Assembly: GCF_016650815.1 (NCBI RefSeq)
Contig: NZ_JAEKEZ010000029.1
Location: forward strand, 62,001 to 126,000
Direction of reading: 5' to 3'
Length of the DNA stretch: 64,000 bases
Source: Pseudomonas sp. TH31
GTDB lineage: Bacteria > Pseudomonadota > Gammaproteobacteria > Pseudomonadales > Pseudomonadaceae
The notes below the pieces were generated by a model. The model worked only from the letters and a program-made list of their open reading frames with translations. It was not told where the DNA came from and did not search any database. Shown one piece after another: positions 45,662 to 54,611 of the stretch (within the stretch, counting starts at the first letter, position 1; each line of letters begins with the position of its first letter). A program made the position numbers and the translations under genes.

Positions 45662-45784
45662 CTAGCAAGCGCCCATGCCCAGCTGCATCAGCGCCAACCC
45701 GCCCTGATGCCAGCCCCACCATGCCAGGGCCAGCAGCAAGGCGCCGACACCGGCGACAACTATTCGCGGCCAGAGACTGTTCAT
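45662..45784 (-). CDS. 40-residue membrane micropeptide coupled to the MFS gene
   Basis: The reading frame MNSLWPRIVVAGVGALLLAL...QLGMGAC encodes one transmembrane helix (about residues 8-25) and a Trp-rich middle (AWWGWHQGG). Its ATG overlaps the stop of the MFS gene (ATGA), so it is translationally coupled and very likely expressed. It may be a small partner subunit of the transporter. No known family is recognised. Confidence 0.7.
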   Translation of the reverse strand: MNSLWPRIVVAGVGALLLALAWWGWHQGGLALMQLGMGAC

Positions 45785-46989
45785 ATTGCGCTCATCCGGG
45801 TTTGTAGCCGCGCCACCGGCCGTTCACGCACCGGCCAGTTCAGGGCTGCCGCCAACAGACTCAAGAGAATCGCCACCTGCCAGATCAAGTCGTAGCTCCC
45901 GGTGCGGTCATACACCACCCCGCCCAACCAGCCACCGAGGAACGAGCCGAGCTGGTGGAACAGGAAAACAATCCCACCGAGCATGGACAGGTTTCGCACA
46001 CCGAACAAGGTTGCCACGGTGCCATTGGTCAACGGCACCGTGGACAACCAAAGAAAGCCCATAGCCATGCCGAACAGATAAGCGCTGGTCGTCGTCACCG
46101 GCGCCCACAGGAACAGCCCGATCACCACCGCTCGCAACAGGTACAAACCCGTGAGCAAGCGCGGCTTGGACATCCGGCCGCCGAGCCAGCCTGCCGTGTA
46201 AGTACCGAAGATATTGAACAGCCCGATCAGCGCCAACACCGTAGTGCCAACAGTGGCCGGCAGGTGTTGATCCACCAGATAGGCCGGTAGGTGCACGCCG
46301 ATGAATACCACTTGAAACCCGCAGACAAAAAAGCCGAACGCCAGCAGCCAGAACCCGGAATGGGAGCAGGCTTCACGCAGGGCTTCGGATAAGGTTTGCT
46401 CGTGACCCAGCACCGGTAGCGGCCTGTCCTTGAGCATGCTCACCAACGGCACAATCAGCGCCACCAGCAAGCCCAGCACCAACAAGGCGGCGGACCAGCC
46501 GAGCCAGCCGATCAGCCCCAGCGTACCGGGCAACATCGCGAACTGGCCGAAAGAACCGGCAGCGCTGGCAATACCCATGCCCATGCTGCGTTTCTCCGGC
46601 GGCACCGCGCGCCCGACCACGCCAAGGATCACGGAGAACGAGGTGCCCGACAGGCCGATGCCGATCAACAGGCCGGCACTCAGGGACAAGGTCACCGCCG
46701 AGTCGGACAACCCCATGCAGACCAGGCCCACCGCGTACAACACACCACCGACCAACACCACTTTTGCGGCACCGAAGCGGTCGGCCAGGGCGCCGGTGAA
46801 CGGCTGCGCCAGGCCCCAGATCAGGTTCTGCAAGGCGATGGCAAACGCAAAGGTCTCACGCCCCCAGCCGAACTCAGCGCTCATCGGCGCCAGAAACAGC
46901 CCGAAGCCATGCCGCACGCCCAGAGACAACGCCAGAATCAGCGCACTCCCCACCAACACCCAACCGCACGTACGCCACATCGATGTCAT
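45781..46989 (-). CDS. MFS transporter
   Basis: 402 residues from the ATG at 46989 (GGAGA seven bases upstream), with 12 predicted helices. It starts SMWRTCGWVLVGSALILALSLGVRHGFGLFLAPMSAEFGW and has the MFS motif ALADRFGAAKVVL. This resembles the MFS carriers often annotated as oxalate/formate or MCT-like antiporters. It lies downstream of a MarR regulator with an operator palindrome in the gap, and upstream of a micropeptide and a peroxidase gene. The substrate is unknown. Confidence 0.9.
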   Translation of the reverse strand: MTSMWRTCGWVLVGSALILALSLGVRHGFGLFLAPMSAEFGWGRETFAFAIALQNLIWGLAQPFTGALADRFGAAKVVLVGGVLYAVGLVCMGLSDSAVTLSLSAGLLIGIGLSGTSFSVILGVVGRAVPPEKRSMGMGIASAAGSFGQFAMLPGTLGLIGWLGWSAALLVLGLLVALIVPLVSMLKDRPLPVLGHEQTLSEALREACSHSGFWLLAFGFFVCGFQVVFIGVHLPAYLVDQHLPATVGTTVLALIGLFNIFGTYTAGWLGGRMSKPRLLTGLYLLRAVVIGLFLWAPVTTTSAYLFGMAMGFLWLSTVPLTNGTVATLFGVRNLSMLGGIVFLFHQLGSFLGGWLGGVVYDRTGSYDLIWQVAILLSLLAAALNWPVRERPVARLQTRMSAI

Positions 46990-47004
46990 TCTTATTCTCC
47001 GGTA

Positions 47005-47020
47005 GCGGGTATATACCCGC
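47005..47020. promoter_or_regulatory. Operator palindrome before the MFS gene
   Basis: GCGGGTATATACCCGC, a perfect 16-bp palindrome in the 52-bp gap between marR and the MFS gene. A near-identical copy lies at 47450-47465. Inferred MarR binding site. Confidence 0.8.
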
Positions 47021-47041
47021 TTAAGATCGAACAAACCGGCA

Positions 47042-47446
47042 TCAAGCCAGTTCGTCCAGCAACTTCAGCAAGGTTTCACGTTTTTCGGCGCCCAGACGAT
47101 CAATCAGCCGCTGCTGCGCCGCTTCCCAGGCCGGTAACGCCGCGGCCAGGCGCTCAGCGCCAGCCTCGGTGAGCCTGACGATGCGATTGCGCATGTCCTC
47201 GCCCTCGTTCAGCGCCACCAGCCCCTCGCCTTCCAGCACCCGCAGATTGCGCCCCAGGGTGCTGCGGTCCAGGCCCATGGCTTCGGCCAGGGTGGAAATA
47301 CTCGGTTGATCCAGGCGTTGCAGATTGCACAGCAAAGAATACTGGGCAACGTTGATCCCGAAGCCATCGAGAGCGCCGTCGTAATGCCTGCTGACGCCAC
47401 GAGCGGCGCGACGCAGGTTGATACATAAACATTGGGAATCGAGCAT
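47042..47446 (-). CDS. MarR-family regulator with N-terminal cysteines (OhrR-like)
   Basis: The 134-residue winged-helix regulator reads SISTLAEAMGLDRSTLGRNLRVLEGEGLV for the DNA-binding region and NEGEDMRNRIVRLTEAG for the wing. The N-terminus MLDSQCLCINLRRA places cysteines at 6 and 8 in the same region as the reactive cysteine of OhrR, so thiol-based peroxide sensing is plausible, in keeping with the peroxidase gene in the group. It likely represses itself and the MFS operon through two matching palindromes. Confidence 0.88.
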   Translation of the reverse strand: MLDSQCLCINLRRAARGVSRHYDGALDGFGINVAQYSLLCNLQRLDQPSISTLAEAMGLDRSTLGRNLRVLEGEGLVALNEGEDMRNRIVRLTEAGAERLAAALPAWEAAQQRLIDRLGAEKRETLLKLLDELA

Positions 47447-47449
47447 CGT

Positions 47450-47465
47450 GCGTGTATATACCCGC
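47450..47465. promoter_or_regulatory. Operator palindrome before marR
   Basis: GCGTGTATATACCCGC, matching 15 of 16 bases of the perfect palindrome at 47005-47020, immediately upstream of the marR ATG. Supports autoregulation. Confidence 0.75.
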
Positions 47466-47530
47466 GGTTGAATGAAAGCAAATTATTGATGCATAACCGT
47501 TGCCCACAGGGTCGCGCGCGCTGCCGAACC

Positions 47531-47625
47531 CCCTGTAGGAGCGAGGCTTGCCCGCGAAGAACGATAACGCGATATATCTGCGATACCGAGGTGCGTTCTT
47601 CGCGGGCAAGCCTCGCTCCTACGGG
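47531..47625. repeat. Class C palindromic repeat overlapping the cobS stop
   Basis: CCCTGTAGGAGCGAGGCTTG / CAAGCCTCGCTCCTACGGG with inner GCCCGCGAAGAACG / CGTTCTTCGCGGGC. On the minus strand its edge CCCGTAGGAGC supplies the cobS TAG stop (47619-47621). Confidence 0.87.
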
Positions 47626-48353
47626 ACTAATACAAGACCTACGAGCACGGACATTTCCAACAACTCCAGCAACGCCCCTGCCGTATCGCCGGTCGTGCCA
47701 CCCAATCGCCGCTGCATAACTTGCCGCAACCAGACAAACACCAACGCCGCGAGCGCGAGAGCGAACACGCCGCTCAGCCCAGCAATCAAACCACACGCCA
47801 GCGCACTGACCGCCAACACCTGCCAACCGGCCTTGCGCGGCAAGTGATCGGCCAACGCCTGCCCCAACCCACCGGCACGCACATACGGCGTGGTCAGGAA
47901 TAACCCCAACAGCGCCGCGCGGCCAATCAACGGAACGACGATCAACAATAGACTGTGTCCCTGCTCGATCAGCGCCAGCAACGCCGCAAATTTAAGCAGC
48001 AACACCAACACCAAGGTCACCACCGCAATCGGCCCGCTGCGCGGGTCTTTCATGATGGTCAATGTGCGCTCACGGTCGCCAAAACCACCGAGCCACGCAT
48101 CAGCACTATCGGCCAGGCCATCCAGGTGCAGTGCGCCGCTGAGCAACACCCAAACGGTCAACAGCAGCGCAGCGTGAAGCAGCAACGGCGCGCCTGACAA
48201 CAATCCGCTCAGCCCCCATAACAGCCCGCCAAACAGCAGCCCGACCAGCGGATAAAACAGCAGCGAGCACCCCAATTCCTGAGGCGCTGGCATGCCCGGC
48301 AGACGAATCGGCAGGCTGCTCAAAAATTGCAGGGCGATCCAGAACGGCAACAT
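47619..48353 (-). CDS. cobS: Adenosylcobinamide-GDP ribazoletransferase (cobalamin synthase)
   Basis: CobS joins adenosylcobinamide-GDP with alpha-ribazole (phosphate) in the inner membrane, the last assembly step of cobalamin. The 244-residue polytopic protein has the conserved ALHLDGLADSADAWLGG motif of acidic metal ligands near residue 75-90. It starts two bases after the cobC stop. The C-terminus (VLVP) is set by a repeat element. Confidence 0.95.
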   Translation of the reverse strand: MLPFWIALQFLSSLPIRLPGMPAPQELGCSLLFYPLVGLLFGGLLWGLSGLLSGAPLLLHAALLLTVWVLLSGALHLDGLADSADAWLGGFGDRERTLTIMKDPRSGPIAVVTLVLVLLLKFAALLALIEQGHSLLLIVVPLIGRAALLGLFLTTPYVRAGGLGQALADHLPRKAGWQVLAVSALACGLIAGLSGVFALALAALVFVWLRQVMQRRLGGTTGDTAGALLELLEMSVLVGLVLVP

Positions 48354-48355
48354 GA

Positions 48356-48931
48356 TCAGAGTGCTTCCCGCAGCAGTACGCCAGAACCCACCGACAGCGA
48401 ATACAACGAAGCATGGGCGACTTCAACGTTGAGCAACTGTTCACGCGGCAAGCCTCGGGCCTGGGCCAGCAGCAACTTCATGACCCCGCCATGGGTGATC
48501 AACAACACCCGCTCGCCCGCACAGGTCGCGTGCAACCGCTCGACTGCCGCCAGCACCCGCGCCGAAAAGTCCACCACCGGCTCACCCTCGGGCGGCGTAA
48601 ATGAATAAGGATCGGTCCAGAACAGCCCCAACGCTTCGGCGCTGGTTTTCATCAGCTCTGCGGTGTTCTGCCCTTCCCATGCGCCGAAATGCAGTTCCTG
48701 CAGGTCTTTTTCCAACTGAACCGGCAAACCGAGCTGCCCGCCCAGTTCATCTGCGAACCGCGCGCAACGCTGCAACGGCGAGCTGACCAGTCGATCCCAT
48801 GGCCCCTGCTCGATCACCGCCGCACGCATCTGCGCCCAGCCCTTGTCGGTGAGTGCGTCGTCGAGACTGCCACGCAAGCCGCCACCGAGTTCGGTCTCGC
48901 CGTGGCGCAACACGTCCAGGCGCAAAATCAT
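48356..48931 (-). CDS. cobC: Alpha-ribazole phosphatase-type histidine phosphatase
   Basis: The 191-residue phosphoglycerate-mutase-fold protein has the phosphohistidine motif LRHGETE near residue 9 and the second catalytic histidine in [12 protein letters not shown]. CobC removes phosphate from alpha-ribazole phosphate or adenosylcobalamin phosphate. Its start overlaps the end of cobT (ATGA-type), fixing it in the nucleotide-loop assembly part of the operon. Confidence 0.93.
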   Translation of the reverse strand: MILRLDVLRHGETELGGGLRGSLDDALTDKGWAQMRAAVIEQGPWDRLVSSPLQRCARFADELGGQLGLPVQLEKDLQELHFGAWEGQNTAELMKTSAEALGLFWTDPYSFTPPEGEPVVDFSARVLAAVERLHATCAGERVLLITHGGVMKLLLAQARGLPREQLLNVEVAHASLYSLSVGSGVLLREAL

Positions 48932-49983
48932 GCCGGGCGATCCGCCACGGCCGCTTCGGCAAAGGTCGCCATCTGCCCGTGAAGGTCACACGCCAGGCGC
49001 AACAACGGCACCGCCAACGCGGCACCACTGCCCTCGCCCAGACGCAAACCGAGGTCCAGCAACGGCTCGGCGCTCAGGGTTTCCAGCACATGGCGATGGC
49101 CCGGCTCGGCACCGCGGTGGCCAAACAGCAACCACTGGCGGCATTGCGGGTTCAAGCGCACGGCCACCAACGCGGCGACGCTGCAAATAAAGCCGTCCAC
49201 CAGCACCGCGACACCTTCCTGGGCACAGGCCAGATAGGCACCGACCAACGCCGCGATTTCAAAACCGCCGAGGTTGAACAGGGTTTGCCGCGCATCGCCC
49301 CGCTGAGCGCCGTGTAACACCAGCGCCCGCTCAATCACTTGCGCTTTATGGCTGACACCCGCAGCGTTCAACCCAGTGCCCGGTCCGGCCAGATGCCCCA
49401 CCGGGCAATCCAGCAACGCACAGGCCAAGGCGCTGGCCGCCGTGGTGTTGCCGATGCCCATTTCGCCACCGATGAACAACTGCGCCCCCGTCGCGATGGC
49501 ACGCAATACGCTGTCGCGGCCAGCCTGCAAGGCCAGCTCACCTTGAGCGACGGTCATGGCTGGGCCGTTCACAAAGTTGGCCGTGCCCGGGCCGACATTC
49601 AGATGCCGCACGCCCGGCAGGTTCAAGGACGGTGTAACCGTGCCAAGGTCGACCACTTCAAGTGAAGCGCCCAACTGCCGCGCCAACACGCTGATCGCCG
49701 CGCCGCCGGTGACGAAGTTGTGCAGCATCTGCCCGGTGACTTCCTGGGGAAATGCCGATACGCCTTCAGCCACCACGCCATGATCACCGGCAAAAATCGC
49801 GATCCACAGTTGATCGAGGCTCGGTTTGACCTGCCCCTGCAATCCGGCCAGTTGCACGGCGACCGATTCCAGCCTACCGAGGGAGCCGGCCGGTTTGGTC
49901 AGTTGCTGTTGACGGGCTTCGGCCTGCTCAACGACTGCTGCATCGATCGGCTTGCACGGGTTGAGCCACCAGGATTGAGTCAT
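48928..49983 (-). CDS. cobT: Nicotinate-nucleotide-dimethylbenzimidazole phosphoribosyltransferase
   Basis: CobT transfers ribose phosphate from nicotinate mononucleotide to dimethylbenzimidazole to make alpha-ribazole phosphate. The 351-residue protein has the expected length and the family segments [36 protein letters not shown] and [13 protein letters not shown]. It overlaps cobU by four bases and cobC by four bases. BluB, which makes its base substrate, is encoded in the same operon. Confidence 0.97.
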   Translation of the reverse strand: MTQSWWLNPCKPIDAAVVEQAEARQQQLTKPAGSLGRLESVAVQLAGLQGQVKPSLDQLWIAIFAGDHGVVAEGVSAFPQEVTGQMLHNFVTGGAAISVLARQLGASLEVVDLGTVTPSLNLPGVRHLNVGPGTANFVNGPAMTVAQGELALQAGRDSVLRAIATGAQLFIGGEMGIGNTTAASALACALLDCPVGHLAGPGTGLNAAGVSHKAQVIERALVLHGAQRGDARQTLFNLGGFEIAALVGAYLACAQEGVAVLVDGFICSVAALVAVRLNPQCRQWLLFGHRGAEPGHRHVLETLSAEPLLDLGLRLGEGSGAALAVPLLRLACDLHGQMATFAEAAVADRPA

Positions 49984-50501
49984 AACGCATTACCTTTAAG
50001 AGTCAGGGGCAGGCCGGCGACGGTCAGGACGACTCGCTGACAGCGCTCAGCCAAGGCTTGATGCAGCCAACCGGCTTCATCGACATAGCGGCGAGTCAAT
50101 TCGCCCAGCGGCACGACACCCATTCCGGTCTCGTTGCTGACAAAAATAATTTCTCCCGGCAGCGATGCCAGGCAGTCCAGCAAGGCATCACGCTCGGCCG
50201 CCAGGCGCTCGGGGTTATCGAGCATCAGCAGATTGGTCAGCCACAGGGTCAGGCAATCCACCAGCAAACAACGCTCGGCACTGGCGCTTTCGCGCAGGAC
50301 ACGGGCCAGTTCCAGCGGTTCTTCGATCAGCGCCCATTCGGCGGGACGGCGGGCGCGGTGATGGGCCACCCGTTCGTTCATTTCGCCGTCCAGCGGTTGG
50401 CTGGTGGCGATGTAGGTCACCTGGAGCTGGCTGTCGGTGGCGAGTTTTTCAGCCAGGCGACTTTTACCGGAACGGGCGCCGCCGAGGATGAGTTGGAGCA
50501 T
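49980..50501 (-). CDS. cobU: Adenosylcobinamide kinase/guanylyltransferase
   Basis: The 173-residue CobU/CobP phosphorylates adenosylcobinamide and adds GMP. It has a P-loop [15 protein letters not shown] at residues 6-20, the guanylyl-accepting histidine region [26 protein letters not shown], and [10 protein letters not shown]. The ATG follows GGAATAAACC. A class B repeat separates it from cobQ, the only large break between coding regions in the operon. Confidence 0.96.
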   Translation of the reverse strand: MLQLILGGARSGKSRLAEKLATDSQLQVTYIATSQPLDGEMNERVAHHRARRPAEWALIEEPLELARVLRESASAERCLLVDCLTLWLTNLLMLDNPERLAAERDALLDCLASLPGEIIFVSNETGMGVVPLGELTRRYVDEAGWLHQALAERCQRVVLTVAGLPLTLKGNAL

Positions 50502-50537
50502 GGTTTATTCCTTTATATGGGCGGTGAGGCGAATTAC

Positions 50538-50608
50538 GCCTTCGCGAGCAAGCCCGCTCCCACAGTTGATCGCATTCCAATGTGGGAGCGGGCTTGCTCG
50601 CGAAGGGG
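50538..50608. repeat. Class B repeat pair inside the cobalamin operon
   Basis: CTTCGCGAGCAAGCCCGCTC... then GAGCGGGCTTGCTCGCGAAG with a short loop (about 25 bases). It lies in the cobQ-cobU gap. Confidence 0.86.
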
Positions 50609-50622
50609 CCATCAAACCCACC

Positions 50623-52074
50623 CTAAAACCCACAGAGTTCACGCAACAGCGCAGTATCCAAATGCTGCTCCACCAAATCCGCCAACCGCTCGATATCGCG
50701 CTCGCGCAAGGCGTGATAATCCACCGCCTGCACATTCTGCAATCCGGCCCAACGCAACAGCGCACTGCTCGCCGCCGATGACTCGAACAACCCGTGCAGG
50801 TAGGTGCCGAAAATCTGCCCATCGAGACTTTGCGCACCGTCGCAGCGACCATCGTCCAACTGCACGGCGGCATTTTCCAACGCCGGCCCAGTGGTTACGC
50901 CCGCATGGATTTCATAGCCACTGACCTCGGCATTTTCCAACGCCAGGCGCCCGCCCACGTTGCGCAGTTGCTTCTGTTCTTCGAGCAAGGTTTCGAACGC
51001 CAGCAAGCCCAAACCGGCGCTGGAACCCGGCGCGCCTTCGAGGCCCAACGGGTCGTGAACCTGCTCGCCAAGCATTTGCAGGCCGCCGCAAATCCCCAAC
51101 ACTTTGCCGCCATAGCGCAAATGTCGGGAGATCGCCGTGTCCCAGCCGTTGGCCCGCAGGTACGCGAGGTCGCTGCGCACGCTTTTCGAGCCCGGAAGAA
51201 TGATCAGGTCAGCGGCCGGAATCGCTTGGCCGGGGCCGATGAATTGCAGGTCCACTTGCGGATGCAGGCGCAGTGGATCGAAATCGGTGTGATTGCTGAT
51301 GCGCGGCAACACCGGCACCACCACTTTGAGCACTTGCTCAGCCTTGTCGGTCTGACGCTGATCGATGCCGTCTTCAGCCTCCAGGTGCAGGTCCATGACG
51401 TATGGCAGGACGCCGATCACCGGTTTGCCGGTGCGTTCTTCGAGCCAGTCGAGGCCCGGTTGCAGCAAGGCAAGGTCACCGCGAAAACGGTTGATGATGA
51501 AACCTTTGACCCGCGCCTGCTCGCTCGCAGACAGCAGCTCAAGCGTACCGACCAGATGGGCGAAAACCCCGCCGCGATTGATGTCGGCGATCAGCACCAC
51601 CGGACAGTCCACGGCTTCGGCAAAGCCCATGTTGGCGATATCACCAGCGCGCAGATTGATCTCGGCCGGCGAGCCCGCGCCTTCGACCATCACCACCGGA
51701 TAAGCCGCGCTCAACCGTTCGTGGGAGGCCAATACCGCTTGCATCGCGATGGCTTTGTAGTCGTGATAAGCGACGGCGTTCATGGTGGTGACGGCGCGAC
51801 CATGAATGATCACTTGGGCGCCGGTGTCGCTGTTGGGTTTGAGCAGCACCGGGTTCATGTCGGTGTGCGGCTCAAGATTGGCGGCCTGAGCCTGCACCGC
51901 TTGCGCGCGGCCGATCTCGCCACCGTCAGCGGTCACGGCGCTGTTCAACGCCATGTTTTGCGGCTTGAACGGAACAACGCTGACACCGTGGCGCGTGACC
52001 CAGCGGCACAGCGCCGTTACCAAGGTACTTTTACCGGCGTCGGACGTGGTGCCTTGCACCATCAACGTTGTCAT
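50623..52074 (-). CDS. cobQ: Cobyric acid synthase
   Basis: CobQ amidates four side chains of adenosylcobyrinate diamide using glutamine and ATP. The 483-residue protein opens with the dethiobiotin-synthetase-like ATP site [21 protein letters not shown] and has the glutamine amidotransferase nucleophile [12 protein letters not shown] in the C-terminal half. It overlaps the aminotransferase-like gene upstream by four bases. Confidence 0.97.
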   Translation of the reverse strand: MTTLMVQGTTSDAGKSTLVTALCRWVTRHGVSVVPFKPQNMALNSAVTADGGEIGRAQAVQAQAANLEPHTDMNPVLLKPNSDTGAQVIIHGRAVTTMNAVAYHDYKAIAMQAVLASHERLSAAYPVVMVEGAGSPAEINLRAGDIANMGFAEAVDCPVVLIADINRGGVFAHLVGTLELLSASEQARVKGFIINRFRGDLALLQPGLDWLEERTGKPVIGVLPYVMDLHLEAEDGIDQRQTDKAEQVLKVVVPVLPRISNHTDFDPLRLHPQVDLQFIGPGQAIPAADLIILPGSKSVRSDLAYLRANGWDTAISRHLRYGGKVLGICGGLQMLGEQVHDPLGLEGAPGSSAGLGLLAFETLLEEQKQLRNVGGRLALENAEVSGYEIHAGVTTGPALENAAVQLDDGRCDGAQSLDGQIFGTYLHGLFESSAASSALLRWAGLQNVQAVDYHALRERDIERLADLVEQHLDTALLRELCGF

Positions 52075-53063
52075 CGGATTTCCTTGGCGAAAGCTTGCAG
52101 GGCTTGTTCGAGACGAGCTTCTTCGGCGGCGTCCGCCGGTAGACCAAAACGCAGGCTGCTGTTGTGGGTGAACAACCGCAGCAAGATCCCGCGCCGCGCC
52201 ATAAATGCATGCAACGCTTCGGCGCGCTCAGTGATCAGCCATTGAAACAAGGCACAACCGCCCTGCGGCTTAAGGTCATATCGTTCCAGCAGCGCAGCCA
52301 ATCGCTGACTGGCCTCCTCGCTGCGCACCCGTTGCCGGGCGTGCCCTTCAGTGTCCTGCAAACAGGCCTGGCCCAGCACCCGAGTCGGGCCACTGACCGC
52401 CCACGGTCCGACTTGCTCGGCCAGCAATCTGAGCAACTTGCGCTCAGCCAGGACGAAGCCTAGCCGCACCCCGGCCAGGCCGAAAAACTTGCCGAAAGAG
52501 CGCAACACGATCAAGCCGACCTGATGGGTAAACGACGCCAGGCTCAGGTGCGGCGTGTTGTCCATGAATGCTTCGTCCACCACCAGCCAGCCACCGCGCT
52601 GGGCCAGCCGCGAGTGCCAGTCGAGCAGACGATTCGGGCTCAGGCTCAGGCCCGTGGGATTGTTCGGGTTGACCACTACCAACACGTCGAGGCTGTCGAG
52701 AAAAAAGTCGACTTCCTGCTCCAGCACTTCGCGCACGATGTAACCGTTACGACGCCACGCCTCGGCGTGTTCGGCATAACAGGGCGACAGCACGCCGACC
52801 TTGCCGGCCCGGCGCAGACGCGGCAGCAACTGGATCGCCATCTGCGAGCCGGCGACCGGCAGCACGTGGGCGGCGCCGTAATAATCACAAGCGGCCTGCT
52901 CCAGACCATCATCGGTTTCCGGCAACCGCGCCCAGGCTCGCAACGCAATCTGAGGAATCGGAAACGGCCAGGGCGCCAGGCCACTGGACAGGTCGAGCCA
53001 ATCGGCTTCGGCGATGCCGTATTCGAGCGCCGCCTTGCGCAACCGACCACCGTGCTCAAGCAT
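52071..53063 (-). CDS. cobD: Threonine-phosphate decarboxylase-type PLP enzyme
   Basis: A class I/II aminotransferase-fold protein of 330 residues with [21 protein letters not shown] and the PLP-lysine region [23 protein letters not shown]. In this operon it corresponds to CobD (CobC in the P. denitrificans naming), which supplies the aminopropanol-phosphate linker. It overlaps cbiB by eight bases and cobQ by four. Confidence 0.93.
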   Translation of the reverse strand: MLEHGGRLRKAALEYGIAEADWLDLSSGLAPWPFPIPQIALRAWARLPETDDGLEQAACDYYGAAHVLPVAGSQMAIQLLPRLRRAGKVGVLSPCYAEHAEAWRRNGYIVREVLEQEVDFFLDSLDVLVVVNPNNPTGLSLSPNRLLDWHSRLAQRGGWLVVDEAFMDNTPHLSLASFTHQVGLIVLRSFGKFFGLAGVRLGFVLAERKLLRLLAEQVGPWAVSGPTRVLGQACLQDTEGHARQRVRSEEASQRLAALLERYDLKPQGGCALFQWLITERAEALHAFMARRGILLRLFTHNSSLRFGLPADAAEEARLEQALQAFAKEIR

Positions 53064-53964
53064 AAAATTCAGCCCCCAAGCAGAGAATCAGCAGCCATAA
53101 CCATACGCCGCGCTGAACCAATTGCCAGCCACGGTCGATGGAGTCGGCGTCCGCCGGAACACCTTCGCCCAGTTGTGGACGCTGATGCAATTCACCGTGA
53201 TAAATCGCCGCCCCGCCCAACTCGACACCCAGCGCACCCGCACCGGCCGCCATCACCGGCCCGGCGTTCGGGCTGTCCCAGGTCGGGCCTTGAGTACGCC
53301 AGCATTTCAGCGCAAGTCGGGTTTTGCCCAATAGTGCGTAGGTCAACGCCACCAGCCGTGCGGGAATGTAGTTAAGGACGTCGTCGATTTTCGCCGCCGC
53401 CCAGCCGAACCGCTCGAAGCGTTCATTGCGATAGCCCCACATGGCGTCAAGGGTGTTGCTCAGTCGATAGAGCACCACGCCCGGCGCACCGGCCACGGCA
53501 AACCAGAACAGTGCGGCGAACACGGCGTCACTGCCGTTTTCCAGCACCGATTCGGTGGCGGCGCGGGCGACTTCGGTTTTATCCAGTTCACTGGTCTGGC
53601 GGCTGACCAGATAACCCACGCGTTTGCGCGCTTCGTCCAGGTCATCACTGCGCAGGGCCTTGGCCACCGGCTCGACGTGTTCGCCCAGGCTGCGCATGCC
53701 GAGGGCGCAATACAGCGCCAGAATCTCGACCAGCCAACCGACATAAGGCGCCCAGGAAAATGCGGTGGCCAGCAAGGTCAGCGGTAACACCGCAATCACC
53801 CAGGCGGTGACGCCATGACTGCGCCAACCGCGACCGCCGGAGTTGAAGCGTTGCTCGATGCGCTCGGCAAAACGGCCGAACGCCACCAGCGGATGCCAGC
53901 GCCTGGGTTCACCCAGCAGCGCATCCAGCGCAACCGCGGCGACACTCAACAACGCCACACTCAT
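53056..53964 (-). CDS. cbiB: Adenosylcobinamide-phosphate synthase
   Basis: CbiB attaches the aminopropanol arm to adenosylcobyric acid in the membrane. 302 residues from the ATG at 53964 ([27 protein letters not shown]), chosen because it overlaps the bluB stop as ATGA and has GGGGAG upstream. Features are the [11 protein letters not shown] motif, several membrane helices and [17 protein letters not shown]. Confidence 0.95.
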   Translation of the reverse strand: MSVALLSVAAVALDALLGEPRRWHPLVAFGRFAERIEQRFNSGGRGWRSHGVTAWVIAVLPLTLLATAFSWAPYVGWLVEILALYCALGMRSLGEHVEPVAKALRSDDLDEARKRVGYLVSRQTSELDKTEVARAATESVLENGSDAVFAALFWFAVAGAPGVVLYRLSNTLDAMWGYRNERFERFGWAAAKIDDVLNYIPARLVALTYALLGKTRLALKCWRTQGPTWDSPNAGPVMAAGAGALGVELGGAAIYHGELHQRPQLGEGVPADADSIDRGWQLVQRGVWLWLLILCLGAEFYA

Positions 53965-54611
53965 TGACTCACTCCCCAATAGTTTTCATACAGCAATTCA
54001 CTGAGCGGGCGCGCCTGCGCCCAGCCTTCGAGTACCAACATCGGCGCCGGATAGAACTCCTTGACCGGGCCGAGGCAAAGCACCGCCAGCGGTTTGGCAC
54101 CGGCAGGCAAACCCAGCAGGTCCGCCAGGGCTTGCGGCTCGAACAGCGAGACCCAGCCCATGCCCAGTCCTTCGGCACGGGACGCCAGCCACAGGTTCTG
54201 GATCGCGCAGGACAGCGACGCCATGTCCATTTCCGGCAAGGTGCGACGACCGAAAATGTGGCGTTCGCGATCATCCATCAGCGCCGCCACCAAGACTTCG
54301 GCGCAGTCGTTGATGCCTTCGACCTTGAGCATCATGAACTCGTCGGTGCGCTCGCCAAGGGCTTCGGCGGTGCGGATGCGTTCTTCTTCTACTAATAACC
54401 GGATCTTGCCGCGCAGGGCTCGATCGCTGATGCGGATGAAGCGCCATGGCTGCATCAGGCCGACACTCGGCGCCTGGTGCGCGGCTTCGAGCAGGCGCCG
54501 TAGCAGCTCGGGCTCGACGGTGCCGCCACTGAAGTGGCGCATGTCGCGGCGTTCGGCGATGGCTCGATAAACTGCTTCGCGTTCGGCCTGGCTGAATGCG
54601 TTGTCTGTCAT
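53961..54611 (-). CDS. bluB: 5,6-dimethylbenzimidazole synthase
   Basis: BluB is a flavin-destroying nitroreductase-fold enzyme that converts FMNH2 to dimethylbenzimidazole, the lower ligand of cobalamin. The 216-residue protein contains the [38 protein letters not shown] segment typical of BluB, with its FMN-binding arginines. Its presence in an aerobic-type operon means the lower base is made from oxygen and FMN. The ATG overlaps the cobB stop. Confidence 0.95.
   Translation of the reverse strand: MTDNAFSQAEREAVYRAIAERRDMRHFSGGTVEPELLRRLLEAAHQAPSVGLMQPWRFIRISDRALRGKIRLLVEEERIRTAEALGERTDEFMMLKVEGINDCAEVLVAALMDDRERHIFGRRTLPEMDMASLSCAIQNLWLASRAEGLGMGWVSLFEPQALADLLGLPAGAKPLAVLCLGPVKEFYPAPMLVLEGWAQARPLSELLYENYWGVSQ

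Noticed and set aside
50794-52245. 483-codon frame opposite cobQ
   Set aside because: Antisense of a certain cobalamin gene; no start signals or motifs.
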